NCBI GenBank assembly: GCA_034687125.1
Contig: JAQGBZ010000049.1
Span: 186,001-250,000 of the forward strand
Direction of reading: 5' to 3'
DNA length: 64,000 nucleotides
DNA from: Neelides folsomi
Taxonomy: Eukaryota; Arthropoda; Collembola; Neelipleona; Neelidae
A model generated the notes under the pieces. It did no database searches. It was not told where the DNA came from and saw only the letters and a program-made list of their open reading frames with translations. Shown piece by piece: positions 12,887-24,381 of the stretch (position 1 is its first letter; each line of letters starts with the position of its first letter). A program made the translations under genes and the position numbers.

Positions 12887-15800
12887 TCATGAATTGCAAG
12901 TCCGATGGTATTCCTCTATGGACTTGATCTCCTTAATGTGCAAGTCCATTTGTGCTGTTAGACTATCGATTTCAGAGAATAAATATTCCGACCGTCGATC
13001 ATGCTCTGTGTACTCCTTCTCAACCCCTAAATTACCAATTCTCTCAGTTATTTGGTCCATGAAATTAATTTTAAATTAAAGTTGTTTACCTTGAAGCTCT
13101 TTGAGTTTTTCAAAGACGTTGTTAGCAAGCAGATTGGCTCTCTTTTGAAGTGCGTTCTTTTCCTTCGCTCCATCGAAATGGAACATTTTGGCTTCCAGAG
13201 AATTGGTCACTTCAGAGTACTCGACTTTAAGTCTGAAACAGATAACCAATTAAATTGGGTTAATTACCATATAATATACAAAAAAAACTTGAGGGAGCAA
13301 TAGGAATATACTAAGCCGTATACATATAATTATAAGACATCATATTATTCATTTATTTATGAAATTATTGAATATATGTAAAAATTACATGTTGGCAACT
13401 TCCTCGACGCTATTTGCCTTATCAAGCCCAGCTTGCGACTCTGTGCTCGCATCTTTCCTTCTCCTGTCATTGCTGAGGCTTTTCTTTTGAACTTCTTCAA
13501 GGCGTTTCTTCAGTTGCTCAACTTCTTCGGCCGACTCCTTTGATTTGATTTCTGCATCTCCAGTTTCACTGCTAATCTGCAATTTTAAATACCAATAGTT
13601 TAAATTCAAAAAGTCAAACATGAAAATATTGTTGGAGTATAATATACAATATATACACTCGCTTTCACAGCCATAGCCCATGTTCAATTTTTTCAATAAT
13701 TAAGTTCATTCCTGTCTTACAAAGTTGAGATTTACATTATATATATTTTTATCTCCTAAGATCATTTTTGTAATTCATTATTTGAATTTTGAGTCGCACG
13801 TCTCTACCATGCACCATGACACTTCGTATTAACTTCGTGAAACCCATTTTTTCCTACTATTCCAATCTAATTTATTCAAATTGTAAAGAATTTGCAAAAT
13901 TAACTCTTAACTTTGATAATTTGACGATCCTAGTAATCTAAAGGCCTCAATGAGTCAATTGGTCACCTTCCATCTTTAATCATTATTGACCCTTACGCCA
14001 TTCAACGAGTTGAACGTATTTTATATTGAAATTTGATTTTTATAGTTGAAATGATCCATATGGAACACATTCCAAAAAGCTCCACGTTTAAATTCGTATT
14101 GGTGGTCGCAAAAGACAAAGGTGTTCTATGGCTTTGAACAATTGTATAATAAGCAAAAAGTGTCATGGTGCATGGTAGAGACGTGCGACTCAAAATTCAA
14201 ATAATGAATTACAAAAATGATTTTAGGAGATAAAAATACTTATATATTGTAAATCTCAACTTTTTAAGACTGGAACGGACTTAATTATTGAAAAAATTAA
14301 GCATGGGCTATGGCTGTGAAAGCGAGTGTAGTGTCCGTATCTGAGCCAAATCAAAATGGGCCTTTACCTGTTTAAGATCATTTTCTGCAACGTCAATGTC
14401 CACCTTAGCTTTGTCAATTGCTGTCTCGGCACTTTTCTGTGCTTCGAGAGCTTTTGAAAGTTCCTCTCGAACTTTATTGTACTCTTGAAGAACTCGATTC
14501 GCCTCAAAACTATTATTACAAATGAAAAACGAATCATTGTTAAGGAATTAAAATGCATACACATTACATTTTGTAAATACATTTACAGTTACAGTTACAA
14601 ATACATATACAAGTCTTTTAAATACATAAATAATGATCAAGTAATGAATTAATGTACTGACGCTGCATTTTCACTTCTGTTTTTGAGTCGCATAGCTGTG
14701 TTAAGGTCGTCTGATGTGGCCCTTATGATTCTATCAATGTCAGTTAAGCTCTCGATACTTGAACGAATTCCTTGAGCCAATTCTTCAATCTGCTCTGGTC
14801 TCAACGTGATGTTCTTGCTCAAAACCTTTAATTGAAATTAATTCATGATTTTAATCACATGTACTGATATTGAAACATAATTGATATTCTACAAGTCATA
14901 ATTAATATATGGTTTTATAAAAATACGTCTTTAGCGAGATCTCTAATGTCATTTGGAGTGGCTCCTAAAGTTTTAAGAAATTCGTCAATTTGCTTATCCG
15001 CATCTTCGAGAGTTTCTTTTGCATTGTCAGAGATTTCTTTCCAGGTTTCTGAATGATTAAAAGCTGAAAGGGCCAATGCCTTGGCTTCTTCAACTTCAAT
15101 TTTAGATTGAATGACCTAAAAAGAATGACCATTTGTAAGACATATGTCAACTGGATTTTTTCAACACATTTTTTACAATATTTCTAACAATATTTCTTAC
15201 AGATCTGAGAAGATCTTCAGCTTCATTGTCGTTTTCTTTAATTTTCTTAAAAGCCTCTTGTGTGACCTTAAGGGCGGCTTCCGCGTTGGTAATAGCACCA
15301 TCGTCACATGACAATCCTCCGCATTTCCCACACCCAGCTCCACCACAAAGACCATCACAGGGATTTCCGCCCCTGTCGCAAACAAGTTGATTGAGCCCAA
15401 CGAAGTTATTGTCAATTTTGTCCAAATTCTCGTCAATCTTCTTCACATTGTTGTTCAGATCGTTTTCAGTTCGAGAGATTTGAGGGCGAAGTTGTTCCAG
15501 AAGCTTCTCGACTCTCCTCTTCTGCATGCCAGAGTCGCTTGCTATTTTTTGAATTTCTTCTCTTCTCCTTCCGCTTTGCAACATTCGCCTCTTCGCATCT
15601 TTGGTTGAATTCAAAGCTCCTGTAAAACAAGTTAAAAAATGAATAAGACAATACTTTAACATTATTTACACTAATGTCAATTTTAAAAATGCCGTTAGGT
15701 AGCTAAATGTTAACGTTTCTGGTTAATCATTACAATATTGATATTTACCTTCGACGTTCGCTTCTTGAAGGCTTGTAACACTTTCTTTGAGAGACGCCGC

Positions 15801-18800
15801 TGAGGATTGGAGAGCTTCTGCTTTCCGGTCAAGTTCCTGCATTGAAACGTCAATAAGAGCCGAACGTTCTGAGACGCTTTCCAATTCTTTGGAAATTTCT
15901 TGAAGTTCTTTTGTTGTATTTCCATGAAGTTCCCTAAAAAAATTTCCCAAGCGATTAAATACACATTAAACAAATTATTAGAGCTTGTATTAAAGGTAAA
16001 TTATCATATTAAAGGCCCTATATTAAAATTTATTAATTCGCACTTTTTAGTTTCAATGAGTTTCTCCAAATCATCTAAATCACTGCTACTTATACTTGAA
16101 CTTGCAAGCAATTTCTTCACATCATCAATTCGCTTCTCAACAGTTTCAAATTCTCTTGTGTAGGCTCCGGTCGCACCTTGCTGTTTGATTTCAGAAGCAC
16201 CTTTGATGACCTTTTCCGTTTGAACTAAAATTGTGAAATACAATTTATTAAACGATTTTATTATTTCATTTGTCATCAAAAATTATTTCAATTCTTACCT
16301 TTGAGATTATTAATAATGAGATCCCAATTCTCAAAACATTCTCCACATGGGTTACAATAAGGAGCATTTCCAATAAAACCTCGGTCACATTCGTCGCATT
16401 TCACACCGCCAATTCCCTTCTTACAGACACATTTCCCATTGGTACGGTCACACTGCATTGTTGCAGAACCCCATTGATTGCAATCACAAGCTGTGGAATT
16501 ACAAATCGCATTATTGATCATGAAAGATCTAAAAGGAAATTGAATTTTATTTCAACTTACGGTGACATTCAACATTTGGATCCCCCCAGAAGTTTGATTG
16601 ACATTGGTCGCATTTTCTTCCACCAAATCCAGATCTGCAATCGCACTGTCCGTCATACTTAAAAAAGATCAGAAATTAGTGAAATTTAATTAGATTTTTC
16701 ATATTGAATTTAATAATGAAATTCTTACAAGATTGCACTGGGTGCTCCTTGAGCCAATTGGGTCACAATCGCAAGATTCACATCCTTCTCCACTTGCAAT
16801 TTTCCAATGATCATTTTTACATTGATCACAAGAAGTTCCAACAACATTTGGTAGACACGGGCATTGACCTGTAATGGCGTCGCATGGACCAGCAGTAGAA
16901 TCCGTTCCAAGAAGGTTGCAAACACATTCTTAAAATAATAAAGTATGAAAACCTTTTTTTACGATTTTCTTTTTCATCGAAATCATTACTTGACAGGATT
17001 TAATTTTGAATTCAAATTGATTAAATCATTAAATGTTATTATTATTGTATAAAACACATACTTCGACACATTTGATTAATGGCGTCTCCATAAAACCCAG
17101 GTTTACAATTTTCACAACTGAATCCTTCAGTGTTGAATAGACATTGCAAACAAGCGCCGGTTTTCATTTCACAATTTCCAGGACGTGAAATGTCAATATT
17201 GTTATTGCAACTACATGGATTACATTCACCTCCTGGCTCATCTGGATTCCCATAATTGTTTTCGGCACATCTGTCGCATCTAGGTCCTAAAGATGTAATT
17301 GAACCACATTGTAATCTTTTTTATGGTTTGACTCCTTTGGATTGTTGAGCTTAATTGGATTAAAACATTATAGTTCACAACAAAATTTCCTAATCTTACC
17401 GGAATATCCTTCTTTGCATTCGCAAACAACGTCATTTGTGAGTCTGTCAAGATTACATCTCGTGGCGAAAGAATGTCCCGATTCAATAGTTCCAGGACAC
17501 GGGCAAGCTCTACAAGGAATGTCAACTCCAAGCCGAGGATCACCATAATAACCCTCAATGCATCTAAACCGAGTAAAAAATCAATTATAATCTTTTAATA
17601 TATTTAATTAATATATTATTTAATTTTTTAATGTTCATTTTCCTTCACCTGTCACAAGTTGTTCCAGTTGTAGAATCACGGCATTCAGTGCAAGTTCCAG
17701 TAGCTGAATCGCAAGTGTCGGCATGTCCATTACAATTACATCTTTGACAATTGGGGAAGTTCCAATAACCAGGCTGACATTGGTCACAGTGAAGTCCGTA
17801 GGTATTTGGCCGACACCGACATTGTCCAGACATGGCGTCACAAAAATTGTCCAAGGAACCGATCGGGTTACATTCACAAGCTATAAAATTGAAAAAATTA
17901 AATATTAATTAAATTTAAACAATTAAATATTAATTAAATTTAAACAATTAAATATTAATTAAATTTAAACAATTAAATATTAATTAAATTGAAACAATTA
18001 AATATTAATTAAATTGAAACAATTAAATATTAATTAAATTGAAACATTTTAAATGTTATTTGACAAGTGATGTTGTAATTTATTACTTGTGCATCCTTCA
18101 GGACCAAATCCAAAAGTTCCCGGTGCACATCTTTCGCATCTCCTTCCAACAACATTCAGCTTGCATTGGCATTGCCCTCCGAGTGTGTCACAAATTGAGC
18201 TCGTTGATCCCGTTGGGTCGCAATTGCACTCGAAAGCTCCGTCATAGATATAATAGCCAAGACTATAAAGAACTCTCTTGCATTCATCAGGGGTTGGATA
18301 TCGAGTCGCGGCATGGAAATTGTCCAAACAACGATAATGCTCAAATTGATTCTTCCTATATAAATTGGCTTGATTTCCTTGGAAGAAAGGAACATCGTCA
18401 ATCTTTGGAATAAGTGCGATCTGTCAAAAATAATCAATTACAATATAAGTAACATATTTAAATAAGTTGAATAGAAAAGGGAAAATGATAAAAAATGATG
18501 ATAAAAAAGAAAATTGTGTCTCACTGAATCCACCAACATCGTCGTTGCTCGGTCGCCGGAAATCATTTCAATTTTAACTTTATAATCTTTTCCCTTTTCT
18601 AAACAAACAGGTGGCTGAACGACGACTTCTCTCGTTTCTACAATAATTAATTTTACAATGTGAAAGGAACAATTTTATTAAAGTAGTGCACAAATTGAGC
18701 ACCAAAGAGAATAAAATGAACAATAAATAACCTGCTCTCAAAATGACCCTTCGAGGTTCTTCGCTGTCGTCCAATGAGTTGGCACAAGGTCCATCAGGGT

Positions 18801-21800
18801 CAGGATATCCCTCTTGACTCACCCGAACTTGCATTTCTTGCCATCCCGGTTGCTATTTATTTTACAAAAATTATTCAAAATAGTTCATAAATTATATTTA
18901 TGTTCACCCTACCTTTGTATCAGTATTTTCAGTATATTATTACTTATGCCACAAGAAAAGAAAAGATCATATATATAGGTTGGGCCATAAGTATCTTTCT
19001 TTTTTATACGATTGTTTATTTAAAAAAGAAAGATATTTATGGCCCACCCTGTATATGGTAATATTACCTGTGGTTCATATCTTATAACAAGATTGTATTC
19101 CATTGATGTGGCCAAATTTTCTCCATTAAATTCCAAAACTGAATCATTGAACACTCTGATGAACCCAACTCCGGTCCAAGTTGAATCACGGCCATCTCTA
19201 TATGGCTCTCGTACAATCACTTGGCAATTCTGTTGAAGCAAAAGTTGAAAAAATTATAATTGTAAATTATACTAATTATACTTATAGTATATAAAAGCTT
19301 ATTGGTTAAGAAAATGAAAAAATATTTCTGTTCTTACCGGACACGTTCGGCTCAATTCTCCTTCATACATATAATTGTCTGGATGAGCTGAGAAGAATCC
19401 TTGTTCCGGAGAGCTGCAATTCCTTCCAGCTACATGAGGCCGGCATCTAAAAAGCATTGGATTTGTGATTAGTTTTAATTCATATCGAATTAACAAATTG
19501 ACAAATTAAGTATTTCATAAAGTTGGTTAAATACCTGCATTGTCCTGTGATGACGTCGCAAGTGTTGTCATAAGCACCTCCAGGATCACAATCACAAGGT
19601 TTACATCCGTCCCGATCTTCAGAAAGGCCCCAATACTCAGGCAAACATTGATTGCAATCCCGTCCAGTCACATAGCGTTTGCATGTGCATTCACCAGTGT
19701 TCACATTACATCCTTGATTTCCAACAGTGCCAAGGGTATTGCAAGAACAGGCTGGAACGTTCAAATTGAAGTCAAAATGATTAATAAATTAATAAATGAA
19801 ATTAAGTTATTAAATGAATTATGTAATTTGAATCATAGAAATAAAGGTTGATTGCTAAGTTAACAGATTGATATTTTTAATTCGCACCTTGACATCCATC
19901 TTCAGTTCTTTCATCAAGATTCCAAAATCCGTTTTGACACCGATCGCATCTTCGACCATCAACGTATTTTTTGCAATGACAACGCCCGGTTTCCAAACCA
20001 TTATCGACATCCGACTTTGAATCGCAAATTCCTTCGTCCAAAGATCCTCTTGGGTCACAGTCGCAAGCTAAAATTAATCTCATTTTCATTTTTGAGTCTT
20101 AATAAACATCCAAATGGTAGTTATTTAATATTTTTAACATTACGTAAACATGCATCTTCGTGTTGGATGTCTCTTTCAGGGCTGAGGTAAAATAGAGGTT
20201 TGCACTGTTCGCACTTGTGGCCCATTGTGTTATGTTGGCAATTGTCACAAACTCCTCCACTCACACGCCCAGAAGCTTCAAACACGGCAGGATCAAAATG
20301 GCAATTCATGGAATGATTGTTGCAATTGCACTCTAAATCAGAAATGAATATTATAAAGTGCATAATATGTACTCTACAGATATATCTAACTACAATTACA
20401 AATACTATAGAGATATTAGTGAATTATAATGTTAATTTTTCATTTCATCACAATCTTACTTTTGCAAGCATTCGTTGATTTTTTGAATGCAGGTTTCCAG
20501 GGAAGATCTCTGTAGAAATCTTCGCATTCTTCGCAGTTCAATCCTTTGGTGTTGTGCGTACATTCGCATCTTCCATGAACCATGTCTTGAGCGTTGTTAA
20601 CTTGAATTCCTTGGAGTGGGAGACATCGGGAGGCATGACCGTAACAAGAACATGACCCTCTTACTACCATTTCGTAAATCGCGTAGTAATATTTTTTCTG
20701 TTGATTAAATTAAGATTTAAAAGGTTTTTTATTTAGTAGAAAAGATTTAATTGAATGAAATTTAACCTGAATGTCATCGCGCTTGTCTAAACGATCATCT
20801 CCAAGAGTGTGAAGTTTTGTAAAGTTGATTCTGAGATTTGTCATTTTCAATAAATTTTGCACCTCTTGAGCGTAAGGATCAATGATTTGAAGATTTCGTG
20901 GCAAAACACGGAATATAACCTTAAATTTAATTCAAAAGTTTACCGTTTTTAATATTTTTTGTAATAAATTATCATTTACAATCAATTAAAAAACATAGAC
21001 ATCAAATTGATACCTCTCCTTCAGTTGAAGGGGCCACAGATGAATATCTTTCTTCGCAGGTCACATCAGTAATATTTTTAACTTCACCTCCTCTTGGAAT
21101 TCCTGGGAAAGATTCTGAACACTTATGTGCAAAATAGCTGTAAACCTAGGATTAAAATTAAGAAAAGGTATAGCAGTCAATTCAATCCATTTCTTGATAA
21201 ATTGCACAAATTCTACATCGATAAATGTATAAAAACCTTCCAAGTTTTTCCAAAATCAAAGGATCTTTCAATTAACATAGCTGCAGGTCTGAAGGTTTTG
21301 AATGTGATTATCAAATGAGTAAAGTGGAACTCGGCTTCAAGATCAAGTTGGATCGACACATTTTCAGCACCATTTTCTGATTGCCACCATGAACGTTGTT
21401 GTGTACTTTAAGGAAAAAGTTTATCATTACTTAAATGGATATTTTTAAAAGACTTAAAACAAATTAGTTAAAAAACAAATTTAACTTTGGGGAAAATCTG
21501 TGCAAAATGTTGTCAATTCTGTGGGAAATGGCAGGAAGATGTCTAAATTGTGGTCTGGAATCACAGCGAAAACATTTCTTCTTGTCTTCCAAATGAGAAA
21601 CGATGCAGTATTTTTCCTATTAATTGTTTTATTAGTAATCTTACATTTAGTAAATCAAATGAAATAATTAAAATTGTAATTTTTCAATTAATTAATAAAT
21701 TAGTTAAACACAAACCTCTTCTCTTAGACCGCATGTGGAGGACGCAGAAAGTCCTTCTTCTCTTCCAATGAGGAGATTGCCTGTAGCTGGATAGCATGAC

Positions 21801-24381
21801 CCTTGGTCACAAGGATGAGATTTGCTCGGACCCCCTTGAAATTAAATTGGCATTAAAACAAATCATTCATTTGCGTTTTTATTTCATACATAAAATAGGA
21901 AAATTCAGAATCAAACAAAGCTAGAACAATCATGAAAACACAAAAAACGTATTTTAACTCATCAACTACAAATCACAACCATCAAACTTTCCATCACCTT
22001 GTAAAAAAAACAAATTGGTATGCCCACAATGATATTTATTATATATAACTGTTTTTGTGTATTTAAAATAAAAATTATGTATATTATTTTATACGAATAA
22101 ATTAACATTGTTGTGTGATATGTAAAAACAAGTATGGTATAAATATTTAGGCTCAGTTTTACTGACGACGTCTACATTTGGGCCACTTTGATTGAGGTGA
22201 CACACTTATATATTACAATTGATTGATAAATTAATTGTAATTCATAACGAAATTATAATATTTTTATATATTCTGTTGCTTTTTAATACAATTTGATCGT
22301 AAATTTAAATTAGATAAAAGAAGAGGTCATCAAATTCGAATGGACGATTAAACATTTTCGTCAAGCGTAAATAAAGACCAAGCATATTTTCCTTCGTTCG
22401 GGAGGGACTTAATTGAACATCATGCCTGGTAATAAATACATCAAAAGTTAATTAAATTATTTATTATTTAATTTAATTATGATAAATATAAATATTTAAA
22501 AAATTCTCCTTCGTTCGGGAGGAATTTAGAAGTCATGCCTGAAGAAAAAATTACATCAAGCGAATTTAATTATTTAATTTAATTATTTGAAAATATATGT
22601 TGTTTTAAGTTGGGGGAGATGTTGCTGGAAGCAAGGAGAATTTGCTTCTGAGCTCTCTTCATTTCGGACTTACTTTTATAGTCAGGGAAAGACCTTGGCC
22701 AAGGCCCTTTCAAGTTAAAAATAACCAGAACGTTTTCCACATTCGCATTCACTCTATTCATAGATTCTTATCTTATCTTCTTATGTTTATTTCTTTTATT
22801 GTAAAACAATATTTATTTTCACCAGCTATTATTACACTTCAAAGCTTTAATATTTAATAATGTTTGAAATCATATTTTGCTAAATGTTTTAAAACACTAT
22901 TAGAAGAACTAAAAATACGAGATTATTTTTAAACTGAGCTAATATTTAACTGAGCCAATATTCATATGTATGTATGTCATGTCATGTACTATGTATGATA
23001 TGATGAAAATTATTTAGGGTGTGTAAAATCCCATCCGTTTGTTTTTATATTTTTAACGTACCTTGACATATAAGAGGTGTTAAGATTTTATCAAAATATT
23101 CTCAAGTCGCAACACCATTAGTCTCTTGTTACGTCTTGTTACTCAACAATTTTTAATTGGGAAAATTTGTTAAATTGCAGTAAGTAGCAAGGCGGCGTAT
23201 GTTCAATCCAAACCATTTGCGATGAGAAAGCTTTAACCAATTAATCCATACCTTCGATATTTAGCAATCGCTTAGAAAATTCTTGCAAAGGATGTAAAGT
23301 GCTTAATATCTTATTATACAAATCTTGATCTCCACTCGTCTCATTCCGCTTTGTTTCTTTTCCCACAGGTCCAATGTTGGGTGCGTTTGAGCTCCGTCTG
23401 ATGGTGAGGGCTCCTTTGGTCGCCACCAATTTCCGATTGTTCCTCCCATCCCCTTCGAACTTCAAATTGGTTTCGGCTATCAGCGTCTGGCTCTTTTTGT
23501 TCGTGGGGTCAACGCTCCGGTCAAAGTTGTTTTTGTTTTCCGTGAGGATTCGGGAGAAAGCCTCAAAGTTGTGTTTGTTGTCGTTGGTGGGAAGGCCGGT
23601 GAGGTTGAAGAGGATCTCAAACGTGCTGATGCTACTTTTTACACCTTCTTTAATTGAACTCGATATCCTCTTCACTGCTCATGGGCCGATTTTAACCCAC
23701 ACAATTTCAATTAACGAATTTTAGAACGAGATTAAATTGATAAATATATTATGATGGTGATATTGAGGTATGAATAAAATATATTTTTTATTATCCCTTT
23801 CTTACACTTTGCAGACTATATTAGCTTTAGTTTTAATTTATTCAATTAAATATTTTTATGAAAGGACGAGAATGCTTATAATTTACATTAACATTGATGC
23901 TGTATGTAAAGTAATATATATATATATATTCAGTATATATGGTAAGTTGCATCAAAATATGAACTATGAAGAAAAATGAAATGATGCGAATTAAGAGATT
24001 GGGGAATCAAATTTTGTTTTACCTCTGGTTTGTTGTGGAAAAGTATTTCTGAAGTCATTATCATATCTCTTCCCATATTCGGTAAAATTCGCTAAGGATG
24101 TTCCCGTACCTTTAATGAAAACGTCCAAATATTTCATAATTAGTATCGTAATTGTATACCTACATAGATGTACTTTACATACATTTAATAAAAATATAAT
24201 TTTTATAAAATCTTGTATGTACTATACTGTAATATAAGCTAGTGTTACAATTAACGTTTACAATATTACAATTCAGCATTTATTGTTAGTATAATTATAA
24301 TTATTTATATTAGAGATTTGAATTCTTTCTCTCACCTATTAAAAGTAAAGCTAAAAAATATTCTACAAGTCTTCTTCCCAT
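12887..24381 (-). CDS. LAMB1: Laminin subunit beta (beta-1 type)
   Basis: Secreted beta chain of the laminin heterotrimer, a basement-membrane polymer that binds alpha and gamma chains through its C-terminal coiled coil. I joined 31 exons in phase: 24336-24381 (signal peptide [16 protein letters not shown]), 24023-24109, 21716-21834, 21486-21616, 21237-21405, 21014-21145 and so on to 13389-13576, 13090-13232 and 12887-13026. They give 1786 residues, the usual beta-1 length. The order is: LN domain ([26 protein letters not shown]), LE EGF-like repeats, the IVB domain around 18525-19229, a second LE block, then a long coiled coil. The coiled coil is interrupted by a Cys/Gly-rich beta-knob ([14 protein letters not shown], around 15310-15350). 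The C-terminus is HRTCNS, with the near-terminal Cys that disulphide-bonds the gamma chain. An additional in-phase exon at 23252-23674 is described separately. Assignment to beta-1 rather than another arthropod beta chain rests on overall similarity. Confidence 0.96.
13656..14328. mobile_element. Foldback element with ~170-bp terminal inverted repeats
   Basis: The left arm (13656-13824) and right arm (14158-14328) are near-identical inverted copies. Both begin with CACTCGCTTTCACAGCCATA at the outer end and finish at ..CATGACACTT on the inner side. The element is flanked by TA on both sides (TA|CACTCGC ... GCGAGTG|TA), which suggests TA target duplication. The ~330-base core has no convincing frame, so this is a non-autonomous element. 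It fills most of a 791-base laminin intron (13577-14367); without it the intron would be ~118 bases, typical for this gene. Confidence 0.85.
17896..18045. repeat. 25-bp tandem repeat, six copies
   Basis: Six perfect-length copies of a 25-base AT-rich unit (AATTAAATATTAATTAAATT followed by KAAAC). The first three units end TAAAC and the last three GAAAC, so two variant blocks were each amplified. It lies in a laminin beta intron between the exons at 17649-17880 and 18087-18420. Confidence 0.95.
18976..19051. mobile_element. Short palindromic mariner-type MITE
   Basis: A 76-base element made almost entirely of terminal inverted repeats. The left end GGTTGGGCCATAAGTATCTT and the right end (reverse complement CAGGGTGGGCCATAAATATC) both run into TTCTTTTTT. 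TA dinucleotides sit at both borders. It lies only 16 bases from the splice donor of the laminin exon 19068-19229. The same terminal sequence starts the mariner remnant at 63528. Confidence 0.8.
22391..22522. repeat. Direct repeat with GC-rich CCTTCGTTCGGGAGG core
   Basis: Two copies of CCTTCGTTCGGGAGG, each followed within 25 bases by CATGCCTG and then AT-rich sequence ending ..ATTTAATTTAATTAT. They lie ~117 bases apart inside the laminin beta intron 2. The core is nearly self-complementary (CCT.CG..CG.AGG). It could be a decayed tandem duplication or a paired regulatory site. Core positions were counted by eye and may be off by a few bases. Confidence 0.6.
23252..23674 (-). CDS. Candidate cassette exon of the laminin beta gene (N-terminal insert)
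   Basis: This 423-base open segment lies in the 2.2-kb intron 2 of the laminin beta gene, on the same strand. It is bounded by an AG acceptor (after 23675-23676, ..gagcag) and a GTATGG donor (23246-23251). Exon 2 of the gene ends in phase 1 (AGA G) and exon 3 starts in the same phase. This segment also starts and ends in phase 1, so including it keeps the frame and adds 141 residues between the short N-terminal extension and the LN domain. The insert is polar (Ser, Asn, Lys rich) and carries two N-glycosylation sequons (FNLTG, KRNETSG), as expected for a secreted chain. I do not recognise it as any known domain. The acceptor has a weak pyrimidine tract. It may be optional, constitutive, or an unrelated nested frame. 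Confidence 0.55.

Larger units (their letters stand above)
21835..24022 (-). other. Large intron 2 of laminin beta
   Basis: A 2.2-kb intron, far larger than its neighbours. It holds the candidate cassette exon (23252-23674) and a partial direct repeat around the GC-rich core CCTTCGTTCGGGAGG (22391-22405 and 22508-22522). Otherwise it is AT-rich with no recognised gene. Confidence 0.6.

Noticed and set aside
23374-23724. 116-residue + strand frame in laminin beta intron 2
   Set aside because: It is the complement of the candidate laminin exon on the - strand. Its composition is hydrophobic and unnatural, and it has no splice or start support.
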